Shown here piece by piece: positions 1 through 7,420 of a stretch of DNA of 18,790 nt. Within the stretch, counting starts at the first letter, position 1. Each line of letters opens with the position of its first letter. The translations under genes and the position numbers were made by a program. This DNA is from Myxococcales bacterium (GTDB taxonomy: Bacteria > Myxococcota_A > Polyangia > Polyangiales > JADJMO01), in the NCBI GenBank assembly GCA_021783935.1, contig JAJXTK010000026.1, positions 1 through 18,790 on the forward strand, written 5' to 3'. Under the pieces are notes generated by a model. That model did not search any database, was not told the DNA's origin, and saw only the letters and a program-made list of their open reading frames with translations.

Positions 1-3000
1 GACGACCTCGCTCGTCGTCGCGCCCGGTGTCGGAGCCGCGAGCGCGTAGAGCGTCGTGCCGTATAGGACCATGGAGCTCGCGCTGCCGAGCAGCGGCAAC
101 ACGCCGTCCGCGACGCCACGAACCCAAATGCCAAGATCAGGGTCGAAGGCGTAGAGCGCTCCGTGTGTGGCATCGACCAGCGCCGCATATCCGCCGCGTG
201 CGCCATGCAATAGGACGGCGTCGTCGCCCGCAGCGACGGGCAGAGTGCCTTCATCGACGACCGCGTACTCTAACGACGCGCCCGAGCTCCCGGAGAGGGC
301 GAGGCGCGCCCACCGCGACGTCGTGTTCGGCCCCGCGCGCTCGACCCAGAGGATCTCCGGTTCGGTGCTTGTCGTACGATTCGCCGAGAGCAGGTCGGCC
401 GAAGCGAGCGTCGGCACCCGCGCCGACAGGAACACCGCGCTGCCCTGGCTCGACGCGACCCAGCTCGGGGCGCTGTTGGCCGAGAGGGTCACGACCGCCG
501 CCCCTCCGACGTACGGACGCAGCACGGCGAGCTCGCTGACGGTCGGACCAGCGCTCGCCAGGACGCGCAGCCCCGTCTCCCACGCGGGCGAGCCCGGGAG
601 CCACCCGGGAGGATCGGTCGCGGGTCCGTGCACGAAGTCACGCCAGTGTCGGAGCAAGAACCCCGGCGTCGGGCAGGGGATCGGCATGAGCTTCCCCGCA
701 ACCCCCTGGAGGACGTGCCCCGACTCGTCCGTGAACGCCGCGCGAAGCCGACGGCTCTTGGTGCTGTCGAGCGACAAGAGCTCCTTGTCGAGCGACTCGG
801 GGTCCGGGAACGGCAGCGCGCCCGAGAGGAACGGCACCGTCTGGAGTTGCATCTCGCTCCAGAACACGTACGAGCGGGTGCTCGTGAGCCCCGTCAGCCC
901 CGCCGGGGAGTAATCCGGCGTACCGTCCGCCTTGAGCCTGAAGAGAAAGTCGTCGGGCCCTAAGTGAGCGTTCACCGAGTCGGGTGGGAACTGAATGAGC
1001 TCATTCCCCCAATCCCAATCGCTCGTCCAAGAAATCGGCTGGTTGGCGAACGCCGACCACGTCGGGCCGTCGACGCAGTAGCCGTGACCGTCACGCACGC
1101 AGATCGGCCGAGCGATCTCACGCCAACCTTGCCCCGACCGGTCGGCATGGTTGGCAATCTTGAGATCGTTGCGATAGCAATCACCGCGTTGATCACCCAG
1201 ACAGAAGTCGAGATCGGGCTCTCCCGTATCACCGAGCGGACAACCGCAGCGATAGACCTGAGCTTGGAACGACTTCTCCATCCCGTCGTCGCCGACGGGA
1301 TCGTTGTGGCTGATGCCGAAGGAGAGCTTGTTCTCGACCGTCAGCGTCGGCCCGCCGAACGGATCCCCGACGACGGCGGAGCACGCCGTGCCCCGAGGTC
1401 CCAACAACGCGGGCGGCGCGGTCGGGTAGGGATCACACGTGTCGCCGCGGAACATGACGCCCATGTCGCGGGTGAAGTCCCCGGGTGCCCAGTTCGTCGA
1501 CTGCCCCCAGCGGTTTCGCTCCCATTGCGCCACTTCAGGGTTGACGGGACAGAGGTCCTCGCCGTCGGTCAGGCGATCGCCGTCGCGGTCGAGGAAGCCT
1601 CCGCGCGTGACGTGCTTCGCGCTCGCCAGGTCACCGGCATGCGAGCGGAAGAGCGGCAGCCCTACGCTCGGGTCGAGGTCGCTCGCAGCGTGGAGGCTCG
1701 TCGTGCCTGCCGCGACGTACGGATTGCGGAAGTCCGGATCAGGGTCGCAGAGATCGGCAAGGCCATCTCCGTCGGTATCCAGGGTCGGCCCATCGTTCGG
1801 GATGCTCGAACAGGTGTCCTCGCGATCCTGCTTTGCGTTCTCGCCGGTGTGGACGTTCCCTTGCGGGTCTCTCCACGCGTCCGCGGGCGAGACGGAGAGC
1901 TCGGAAATCGCGTCGCCATCGACGCTCGGGTAGAAGAAGCGATCGCCTCCGAAGAGCGACGCGAGCGGGCTCGGTTCGTCGGAGGCCCCGTACGTGGAAC
2001 AGCCCGCATTGGCGCCTCCGTGGAAGCAATCGGCTTCGACCAGCTTGTCCCACGGGAAGCCCACGCAGGCGCCGGCCGTGTCCTTCACGAGGCAGCCGAG
2101 GTCGTTCGTGAGAAGGTGCTTCGCGAGCGGCGCGGCCGAGCCGATCGTGGCGTACGAACAGGCGTTGTAGAAGTTGCCGCTCGCGTCCATCGGCGCCTGG
2201 GAATTCGTTCCCCACTGCACCTTCGCGATGTGGAACATTGGGCTCGGGCTCGTCAACTTATCTCCGCGTACGGCGCCATTGCCGCGTGCGCTGTCCTGAC
2301 TGAACGTGTTGTAGGAGCGTACGCCGGGCTCGAAGTACTCATGGTGCTTGCCGGCAGACGGGTACAAGACGGGTTGGGTTCCCTCCATTCTCCCGCGGGG
2401 TGGATACAAGTCATACTCCACGATGGCCGTGGTGCTCCCGAGCGTTTCATACTTGGTCAGCAGGCACTCGTCAGGCGAGGCCACGCACCAATCTCGCTCC
2501 GCCCGGCAAATAGAGAGCGGATAGCCGTCGGTGGGGTCGCAGCGGAGGTACGAAGGCCACGGCGTACCAACGGCGCCTTGCCAGGATCCTCGATAGCCCT
2601 CCCAGTAGTCGAAGTTCGTGCCACTGAATCGCTCGACGACGGCCATCCACTTCCCACCGCCTTGCACGACCCGAACATCGACGTTGACCGATTGGCTGTC
2701 TCCCCAGTGCGCATCCGTGTAGGGCGTGGCGTCGCGGAATCCGCCATCTCGGGCGTACAGCTCGCCGAACCGGAAGTGGATCACATGGGTCGCGGTCCTC
2801 TCGGCGTTCCAGGGTGAGAAGGGCTCAAAGGGTCGAAGCGAGTACGGGTTGTCGCTGTCGCCGTTCGCGCCCTTGTTCTCGTCCGCATCGAAGTAGTACT
2901 TCGGCTGGGCGCACTTGGCGATGATCGACTCGACCTCGTCATCGATCCCATTGCCATCTTCATCAGCGGCGCAGTCGAGCGCTGCGCTCGACTGCATGGC

Positions 3001-3252
3001 TTGGCGCGATGGAAGGAAGGGCGTTCGCGGCAGCACGCACCAGGCCGAGGGCGCCACGAGCGCATTGCCGAACTTCGTAACGTCATAGCCAGCGATCTCG
3101 TTGATCCCAGTTTGGTCGAGCGGCGGAACGGACGCGTGAGCGGCGTGCCCCAGCGTGGCCAGGATCCCGAGGGTCGATGCTGCGAGCGCTCGGGGCGGCG
3201 CGACGTGCGAAAGGGCCCAGAGTGTGCGGCGGGAACGAACTGCATTGTGCAT
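1..3252 (-). CDS. Large secreted protein with calcium-binding (TSP3-like) motifs, 3' end beyond window
   Basis: One minus-strand frame stays open from ATG 3252 to base 1 (1084 codons, no stop), so the C-terminus lies outside the window. The start is supported by GGAGAGAAGG about 8 nt upstream and by a signal peptide: basic RSRR at residues 6-9, a hydrophobic stretch around 22-35 and a probable cleavage after AHA at 38-40. Acidic calcium-loop motifs follow: DEDGNGIDD (97-105), DTDGDGLADLCDPDPD (492-507) and DRDGDRLTDGEDLCP (555-569), which resemble thrombospondin type 3 or EF-hand-like loops. There are many cysteines, including a cluster near 660-690 (CGC, then C and DCY), and the last visible 80 residues have a kelch-like rhythm (GGYAALVDA, LYAFDPDLGIWV, LYGTTLYALA). 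It is probably exported to the periplasm or surface. No catalytic domain is recognised and the function is unknown. The N-terminal half is visibly less G/C-biased at third positions than its neighbours. Confidence 0.8.
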   Translation of the reverse strand, partial: MHNAVRSRRTLWALSHVAPPRALAASTLGILATLGHAAHASVPPLDQTGINEIAGYDVTKFGNALVAPSAWCVLPRTPFLPSRQAMQSSAALDCAADEDGNGIDDEVESIIAKCAQPKYYFDADENKGANGDSDNPYSLRPFEPFSPWNAERTATHVIHFRFGELYARDGGFRDATPYTDAHWGDSQSVNVDVRVVQGGGKWMAVVERFSGTNFDYWEGYRGSWQGAVGTPWPSYLRCDPTDGYPLSICRAERDWCVASPDECLLTKYETLGSTTAIVEYDLYPPRGRMEGTQPVLYPSAGKHHEYFEPGVRSYNTFSQDSARGNGAVRGDKLTSPSPMFHIAKVQWGTNSQAPMDASGNFYNACSYATIGSAAPLAKHLLTNDLGCLVKDTAGACVGFPWDKLVEADCFHGGANAGCSTYGASDEPSPLASLFGGDRFFYPSVDGDAISELSVSPADAWRDPQGNVHTGENAKQDREDTCSSIPNDGPTLDTDGDGLADLCDPDPDFRNPYVAAGTTSLHAASDLDPSVGLPLFRSHAGDLASAKHVTRGGFLDRDGDRLTDGEDLCPVNPEVAQWERNRWGQSTNWAPGDFTRDMGVMFRGDTCDPYPTAPPALLGPRGTACSAVVGDPFGGPTLTVENKLSFGISHNDPVGDDGMEKSFQAQVYRCGCPLGDTGEPDLDFCLGDQRGDCYRNDLKIANHADRSGQGWREIARPICVRDGHGYCVDGPTWSAFANQPISWTSDWDWGNELIQFPPDSVNAHLGPDDFLFRLKADGTPDYSPAGLTGLTSTRSYVFWSEMQLQTVPFLSGALPFPDPESLDKELLSLDSTKSRRLRAAFTDESGHVLQGVAGKLMPIPCPTPGFLLRHWRDFVHGPATDPPGWLPGSPAWETGLRVLASAGPTVSELAVLRPYVGGAAVVTLSANSAPSWVASSQGSAVFLSARVPTLASADLLSANRTTSTEPEILWVERAGPNTTSRWARLALSGSSGASLEYAVVDEGTLPVAAGDDAVLLHGARGGYAALVDATHGALYAFDPDLGIWVRGVADGVLPLLGSASSMVLYGTTLYALAAPTPGATTSEVV

Positions 3253-3275
3253 TGCTCGGCCTTCTCTCCAGGTTG

Positions 3276-3291
3276 GGTTTCACGCGAAACC
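3276..3291. other. parS-like palindrome (possible ParB binding site)
   Basis: The 16-mer GGTTTCACGCGAAACC has 6-bp perfect arms (GGTTTC/GAAACC) around ACGC. Against the widely conserved parS sequence TGTTTCACGTGAAACA it matches 13 of 16 positions, and 13 of 14 in the core; the outer mismatches are a complementary G/C pair that keeps the palindrome. parS sites cluster around replication origins, and this one is about 650 bp beyond jag, the end of a gene cluster that is often origin-proximal. It lies 23 bp upstream of the secreted-protein start, so it could instead be a local operator. ParB binding is inferred, not shown. Confidence 0.4.
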
Positions 3292-3353
3292 AGGCGGCCG
3301 GCGTTGAGGGCCATCTCGATCGGTCCAAGTCGACGCTCGATCGCTGCTGGTCG

Positions 3354-3382
3354 AACATGGACGAGCTAGGTTCCACGGTCAA
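3354..3382 (-). promoter_or_regulatory. Candidate sigma-70-type promoter for the secreted protein gene
   Basis: Reading the minus strand, TTGACC (3382-3377, five of six matches to TTGACA) is followed after 17 nt by CATGTT (3359-3354, three of six matches to TATAAT). Transcription would begin near 3347 and leave a leader of about 95 nt containing the parS-like palindrome. The -35 match is good, the -10 match is poor. Confidence 0.25.
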
Positions 3383-3386
3383 CCGG

Positions 3387-3409
3387 GAGATGCCCTGGCG
3401 AGGCATCTC
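3387..3409. repeat. Inverted repeat, 8-bp perfect arms with 7-nt loop
   Basis: GAGATGCC (3387-3394) and GGCATCTC (3402-3409) are exact reverse complements around CTGGCGA. The element lies 5 bp upstream of the candidate -35 box of the secreted-protein gene and 30 bp downstream of the last stop of the doubtful reading frame at 3440. It could be an operator for the former or a terminator stem for the latter; there is no T-run after it on either strand. Confidence 0.45.
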
Positions 3410-3439
3410 GAAGTCGGCGGTTTGGTCCTCGTCACGCTG

Positions 3440-3914
3440 TCACCACCCATCGCTGCGCGGCCGCTTCACCTCGAACCGCAGGTAGCGTGGGAGTGTCGTG
3501 AACGAGCGGTGCTGGATTGACCGCGGGTCCGGATCGAGCTGCGCGAGCGGAACGGTGCTCGTGATCGAGCCGTTCACGAGGTCGCGGCAGCCGGCGCCCC
3601 GCGCGAGGCCGCAGCCGTAGCCTGTGCGCCCGCCACTGCCTCCGAGTCGCCGCACCAAGACTGCCCCCGCGCCGCCGGAGCGTCGACCGCCGCACATCGA
3701 CGCCTTCGCGCTCCGCCCCTGGCAGGTCGTCGCGATGGCCTGGGCGCGCACGCCGAGCGTGCTCCTGCCCCTGCAATTGCGCGAGCTTCCAGCGCTCATC
3801 GGCCGTTTCCCGGCATATCTGCTGCGCAAGCGCGTGCGCGTTCGCCCCCGCCAACTCGAGTGGCTCCACGCATTCGCACCCGGCGCCGCACGTCCCGGGC
3901 AGGCCCCCGTCCAC
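3440..3914 (-). pseudogene. Possible frameshifted small gene of unknown function
   Basis: No family is recognised. Two overlapping minus-strand frames each look coding over only part of their length. From GTG 3914 down to about 3770 one frame has mostly G/C third bases and reads as an ordinary protein (CGAGCECVEPLELAGANAHA, then ADERWKLAQLQGQ). From about 3751 to the stop at 3440 the other frame has almost only G/C third bases and reads plausibly (VRAQAIATTCQG, GCRDLVNGSITSTVPLAQLD, YLRFEVKRPRSDGW), with cysteines spaced as in an exported protein. A single-base indel between about 3751 and 3775 would join them. It starts 22 bp after the jag stop. Alternatives are an intact short gene in the second frame (TTG 3829 or ATG 3799) or non-coding DNA. 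Confidence 0.25.
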
Positions 3915-3935
3915 GAGCGACGCTGACGCCGCCGA

Positions 3936-4487
3936 TCAGCGCGGTCGGCCGCGGCTCGGGATGATCTGCACGCGGCGCTGGTCCCCCTCGCCTTCGCTCT
4001 GGGTGCGCACGCCCGGGAACTTCGCGAGCGCGAGGTGCACCACGCGGCGCTCGCGCGGGCTCATCGGATCGAAGGTGATGACCTTCCCCTCGCGCACGGC
4101 CTGCTCGCCGAGCTTGACCGCCACCGCCGCGAGCCCCTGCTCGCGACGCGCGCGGTATCCCTCGATGTCGAGCACGACGTAGCGGCGGCCGACGGGCCCG
4201 CGGTTGACCACGCGGTTGACCAGGAACTGCAGCGCAAAGAGCGTGCTGCCGCGCTTGCCGATCAGGATCGACGCGTCGGGCCCGGCGACGTCGAGCTCGA
4301 TCTGTCGCCCGTCGTTGCCCACCAGCCGCGCCTCCGCGTCGACGCCCATCTTGGAGATGAGCTCGCGCAGGAACTCGAGCGCGCGCTCGGCCTTGCCGTC
4401 CTCGGGGGCCGGCCCCGCCTCACCCTTCGCCTCGGGAGCGTCGTCGGCGAACCCACCCGCCGCGTCGCGATCGTCCACACCGGTCAT
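3936..4487 (-). CDS. jag: Jag/KhpB RNA-binding protein (KH and R3H domains)
   Basis: This 183-residue cytoplasmic RNA-binding protein belongs to the family of KhpB/Jag (SpoIIIJ-associated protein), known elsewhere to influence cell envelope processes. A KH-type domain with the GxxG loop IGKRGST is at residues 76-82, and the R3H domain carries PMSPRERRVVHLAL (141-154) with the RxxxH signature R147/H151. The first 32 residues are an acidic, low-complexity tail (DDRDAAGGFADDAPEAKGEA); the N-terminal Jag_N domain found in many relatives is not visible. ATG 4487 is chosen because the frame upstream is antisense to yidC signal and GAGGCA lies 5 nt before it. It follows yidC by 44 bp and is almost certainly in the same operon. 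Family identification is firm; its targets here are unknown. Confidence 0.92.
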   Translation of the reverse strand: MTGVDDRDAAGGFADDAPEAKGEAGPAPEDGKAERALEFLRELISKMGVDAEARLVGNDGRQIELDVAGPDASILIGKRGSTLFALQFLVNRVVNRGPVGRRYVVLDIEGYRARREQGLAAVAVKLGEQAVREGKVITFDPMSPRERRVVHLALAKFPGVRTQSEGEGDQRRVQIIPSRGRPR

Positions 4488-4531
4488 CGGTCTGCCTCGT
4501 TCACCAGCAAATCGCCCACGCGCTCGCGCGC

Positions 4532-6286
4532 TCAGGCGTCGTCGTCCTTCGTCTCGCTGCGCCGCGCGAGCTCTTTCGCCGCGCGCGGCTTCTTCTGGTC
4601 GGCCGCGCTCGTCTCGGCCTGCGTCACGACCACCGCCGCCGGCCCGTGCGACTTCATGTAGCGCTCGACGCCGATCGTCTGCGCGATGCCGAGCATGGAG
4701 TTCGTGAGCATGTACACGCCCAACCCCGCCGGCAGGAAGAGCATGAACACCGTGAACATCGCCGGCATGAAGTAGGTGAAGATCTTCTGCTGCGCCGGGT
4801 CCATCTGCATCGGGGTGACCTTCTGCTGGATGAACATCGTGGCGCCGAGCACCGCCGGCAGCACGAAGCGCGGGTCGGGCGAGCTGAGGTCGTGCCAGAT
4901 GCCGAACGGCTCGTGATAGAGCTCGATCGCCGTCTGCAGCGCCGTGTACAGCGCGAACCACACGGGCATCTGGAGCAGGGCGGGCATGCAGCCGGCGACC
5001 GGGTTGATCCCGTTCTTCTTGTAGAGCTGCTGCGTCGCCAGCATCTTCATCTGCTGGTCGCCCTCGTGCTTCTTGTTGATGGCGTCGAGCTCCGGCTTGA
5101 TCTTCCGCATCGCGATCGACGAGCGGATCTGCGGGATCGTCAGCGGCATCAGCGCGAGGCGCACGGTCACCGTCAGCAGGATGATCGCGATGCCCCACGA
5201 GCCGGTGATCCCGCGCAGGAAGCCGAGGTAGTGCACGAGGACCTTCGCGATCACCGCGAAGGTGCCGAGGTCGATGAGCTGATCGAGCCGGTGGCTGCCG
5301 CCCCCCGCCTGCGCGAGGACGTCGCGCTCCTTGGGTCCGAGGAAGGCCAGCGACTGGTAGGTCGCGACCTCGTCCTTTTGCAGCTCGCGAGGCTCCCACG
5401 AGACGTAGGCGTGATAGAGCGCCTGCTCGTGGGGCGTCCCGACCGCGAGCGCGTCGGCCGCCGCGGAGCACTCGGCCCCCGGCGTGAGCGGGACGATCGC
5501 CTGGGCGACGTAGCCGCTCGAGATCTCGGAGAAGTCGACGTTCCCCTTCTCGACGAACCACTGCTTCTCGAGATCACCCCGGTCCTTGCGCTTGACCTTG
5601 CCGTCGATCGCGCAGCCCGCCTTGAACATCTCGTTCGGCGAGGCGCGCGAGAGCATGCCCCCCTCGGCGGACTTGAACTGCAGGGCGTAGAGCCCGAGCC
5701 CGAACTCGTGGCGTCGGCGCTCGCTCGAGAGGTTCTTGAGGGTCGTCGACGTCGAGAGCTCGTAGCGCCCCGGCCCCGCCGTCACCACGTGCGTGATGGC
5801 GACGACCCCGGGCTCGACGTGCGTGAAGGTGCACGCGTTGCCCTTCTGCTCGACCGAGTACTCGATGAAGTCGCCCGGGACCTGCTGCTCGGCGCGGTCA
5901 AAGCGGAAGATCGGCCGCAGCGCCGCCCACTGCGGCGTCGGCTGCATCTGCGCGTCGTGAGTCGTGCGGAAGGCGAGGTCGATCGGCTTGCCGCCGTCGA
6001 GGTACTTCTTGCCCTTGATCTCGTAGGCCTGGAGCCCCGCGCCGACGCCGCCGAGGCGCGCGACGAAGTCGGGCGTGTCGATGACGCAGCTGCCCCCCTT
6101 GGGCGCGCCGGCGGGCAGGGGCAGCTCCTGGTTGAGGGCGAAGGGGAGGCTCTTGTCGGTGTCGTCGAATTTCCTGAGATCGGCCCCGCCTTGCCCCTCG
6201 TGCTTGCCGCAGCTCTTGAAGAGCGTGAAGACGAGAAAGAAGACGCCGACCGCGAGCAGGATCCGCGACAGCGAGTTGCGATCCAT
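4532..6286 (-). CDS. yidC: Membrane protein insertase YidC
   Basis: YidC inserts inner-membrane proteins alone or with the Sec translocon. The 584 residues show the Gram-negative layout: a first membrane anchor at 8-25 (ILLAVGVFFLVFTLFKSC), a large periplasmic P1 domain (about 60-330), then the conserved five-helix core. Core helices fall near 343-380, 437-455, 472-487 and 502-535. The conserved positive residue in the hydrophilic groove is R376 in LTVTVRLALMPLTI. A cytoplasmic coiled segment follows (MRKIKPELDAINKKHEGD, 393-410), and the tail is charged (KKPRAAKELARRSETKDDDA). The ATG at 6286 begins directly before the first helix. It lies 51 bp after yidD and 44 bp before jag, in the conserved rpmH-rnpA-yidD-yidC-jag order. 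Nothing is missing from the core. Confidence 0.97.
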   Translation of the reverse strand: MDRNSLSRILLAVGVFFLVFTLFKSCGKHEGQGGADLRKFDDTDKSLPFALNQELPLPAGAPKGGSCVIDTPDFVARLGGVGAGLQAYEIKGKKYLDGGKPIDLAFRTTHDAQMQPTPQWAALRPIFRFDRAEQQVPGDFIEYSVEQKGNACTFTHVEPGVVAITHVVTAGPGRYELSTSTTLKNLSSERRRHEFGLGLYALQFKSAEGGMLSRASPNEMFKAGCAIDGKVKRKDRGDLEKQWFVEKGNVDFSEISSGYVAQAIVPLTPGAECSAAADALAVGTPHEQALYHAYVSWEPRELQKDEVATYQSLAFLGPKERDVLAQAGGGSHRLDQLIDLGTFAVIAKVLVHYLGFLRGITGSWGIAIILLTVTVRLALMPLTIPQIRSSIAMRKIKPELDAINKKHEGDQQMKMLATQQLYKKNGINPVAGCMPALLQMPVWFALYTALQTAIELYHEPFGIWHDLSSPDPRFVLPAVLGATMFIQQKVTPMQMDPAQQKIFTYFMPAMFTVFMLFLPAGLGVYMLTNSMLGIAQTIGVERYMKSHGPAAVVVTQAETSAADQKKPRAAKELARRSETKDDDA

Positions 6287-6337
6287 CGTGTTTCTCGGGC
6301 TTCGACGCAGGGAGGGAGGGGAGGGGGCGTGCGCGCC

Positions 6338-6565
6338 TCAGCGCGGCGACGCGGGCGGGACGGGGTCGTAGCCGCCCGGATGGAAGGGGTGGCATCTACT
6401 CACCCGCCGCACCGAAAGCAAGGTGCCGCGGAGCGCGCCGTGCACCTTCAGCGCGTCGATCGCGTAGTGCGAGCAGGTCGGCATGAACCGGCAATGGCCG
6501 CCGAGCGCCCACGCCAGCGTGTACTGGTAGAGGCGCACGAGCAGGATCAAGAGGCGGGCGGCCAT
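6338..6565 (-). CDS. yidD: Membrane protein insertion efficiency factor YidD
   Basis: This 75-residue protein assists YidC-dependent insertion at the inner face of the membrane. An amphipathic N-terminus (ARLLILLVRLYQYTLAWALG) leads to the family signature RFMPTCSHYAIDALKVHG and then RRVSRCHPFHPGGYDPVP, with both conserved cysteines. ATG 6565 is preferred; an in-frame TTG at 6577 would add four residues but has no usable ribosome binding site. The normally tight spacing to rnpA is widened to 187 bp by a 131-bp repeat whose right end stops 14 nt before this start. yidC begins 51 bp downstream. Confidence 0.93.
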   Translation of the reverse strand: MAARLLILLVRLYQYTLAWALGGHCRFMPTCSHYAIDALKVHGALRGTLLSVRRVSRCHPFHPGGYDPVPPASPR

Positions 6566-6579
6566 CGCGCGCGGCAACT

Positions 6580-6710
6580 CTAGCAGGCCGTGGAGCTTCT
6601 CCGAGACCGGCCGATCCTCTGCCGCGGCGTGCCGCGATCAGGCGCGCGATCCACCGCAGCCTGCCGGCGGTCACGGTCTCCGCAGGCCGCTTCTCGACGA
6701 CCTGCTGGGC
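6580..6710 (-). repeat. Dispersed 131-bp repeat, copy A (between rnpA and yidD)
   Basis: Read on the minus strand from 6710 to 6580, this segment aligns without gaps to plus-strand 16628-16758; by hand count 99 of 131 bases match (about 76%). The ends are inverted: AGCAGG near the left end (6706-6701) and CCTGCT at the right end. Inside, GCCTGC and GCAGGC bracket the conserved GTGACC core, and GAGACCG pairs with CGGTCTC. The layout is that of a non-autonomous mobile or REP-like palindromic element. No protein fits it. It lies in the transcribed gap of the rpmH-jag cluster. Confidence 0.7.
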
Positions 6711-6752
6711 GCGCCGGCGCGATGTGCACCCGCGGGCCACGTCGTCGCCGCG

Positions 6753-7190
6753 TCACGGCCGGCCCTTTCGGCTCGGCGCTCGCTCCCCCCGCAGCACCTC
6801 GTGCGCGCGACGTCGAAGCAGCCCCCGCACGACGTCCCACTCCGCCTGCACGTCGGCGAGCGCGAGCGTGGGCGCGCCGGCCTTGGCGATGACGACGACG
6901 TCGACGCCGTTCGGCAAGAGCGCCGGATCGAGCCGGAACGCCTCGCGGACCAGCCGCTTGACGCGGTTGCGCTCGACGGCCGATCCGACCTTGCGCGTGA
7001 CGGTCACGCCGAGCCGCGCCGCCGCCTCCACGCTCGGCCCCTCGCCGATCAGGAGCAGGAAGTGCGGGGTGTGCACACGCGCCCGCGAGGGGTGCAGTCG
7101 AACGAAATCGCCCCGCCTTCGCAGCCTGCGCGCCTTGGGGAAGGCGAAGCCGGCGGGCGAGGGCGAGGCGTGGTCGGTCGCGGGGGGCAT
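6753..7190 (-). CDS. rnpA: Ribonuclease P protein component
   Basis: This is the protein subunit of RNase P, which with its RNA trims 5' leaders from pre-tRNA. The 145-residue frame shows the central-cleft opening (FPKARRLRRRGDFVRL, 17-32), LGVTVTRKVGSAVERN (60-75) and the RNR box ERNRVKRLVREAFR (73-86). VDVVVIAKAGAP follows, and the tail is Arg/Lys-rich. ATG 7190 is used, which leaves about 15 extra residues before the conserved core; the longer open frame upstream runs antisense-like through rpmH and is ignored. It begins 14 bp after the rpmH stop, the usual tight pairing. The assignment is secure; the exact start is less so. Confidence 0.95.
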   Translation of the reverse strand: MPPATDHASPSPAGFAFPKARRLRRRGDFVRLHPSRARVHTPHFLLLIGEGPSVEAAARLGVTVTRKVGSAVERNRVKRLVREAFRLDPALLPNGVDVVVIAKAGAPTLALADVQAEWDVVRGLLRRRAHEVLRGERAPSRKGRP

Positions 7191-7204
7191 CACCGCCCCG
7201 ACGA

Positions 7205-7354
7205 TCACTTCTTGTAGGTGGCCACGGCGAGGCGCCAGCGCCCCTTGTTCCGGCGGTTCTTGAGGACCTTCCGGCCCGACGACGACTCGTTGCGAGCGCG
7301 GAAGCCGTGGGTTCGGGCGCGGCTGACGTTGTGGGGCTGGTAGGTGCGCTTCAT
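7205..7354 (-). CDS. rpmH: 50S ribosomal protein L34
   Basis: This 49-residue protein of the large ribosomal subunit is recognised over its whole length: it starts MKRTYQPHNVSRARTHGFRA, continues with a GRKVLKNRRNKGRWRLAV segment and ends ATYKK. CGGAG lies 7 nt before ATG 7354. It is the first gene of the minus-strand cluster, with a strong -35 box and a GC hairpin in its leader, and rnpA follows after 14 bp. In many bacteria dnaA sits on the other side of rpmH; here a divergent deacetylase gene does, and no DnaA-box cluster was seen. Confidence 0.98.
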   Translation of the reverse strand: MKRTYQPHNVSRARTHGFRARNESSSGRKVLKNRRNKGRWRLAVATYKK

Positions 7355-7394
7355 GGCTCGGCTCCGAGGCTTCCAAGCGCGCCGCAGGCTCGCG

Positions 7395-7418
7395 GCGGCC
7401 CCCGATGAGCGGGGCCGC
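7395..7418 (-). promoter_or_regulatory. GC-rich hairpin in the rpmH leader
   Basis: GCGGCCCC (7395-7402) and GGGGCCGC (7411-7418) are exact reverse complements with an 8-nt loop. On the minus strand the stem would form at the 5' end of the rpmH transcript, about 40 nt before the start codon and just after the predicted transcription start. It could protect the 5' end, or act in attenuation; no U-run follows. Confidence 0.45.
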
Positions 7419-7420
7419 GA

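Noticed and set aside
964..2817. 617-codon plus-strand open frame
   Set aside because: It is antisense to the secreted-protein gene, has no recognisable domain, and the minus-strand frame there has a signal peptide and calcium-loop motifs.
3936..5561. 541-codon open frame extending jag upstream
   Set aside because: Residues before the jag ATG at 4487 are an out-of-frame reading of yidC, so only the last 183 codons are the gene.
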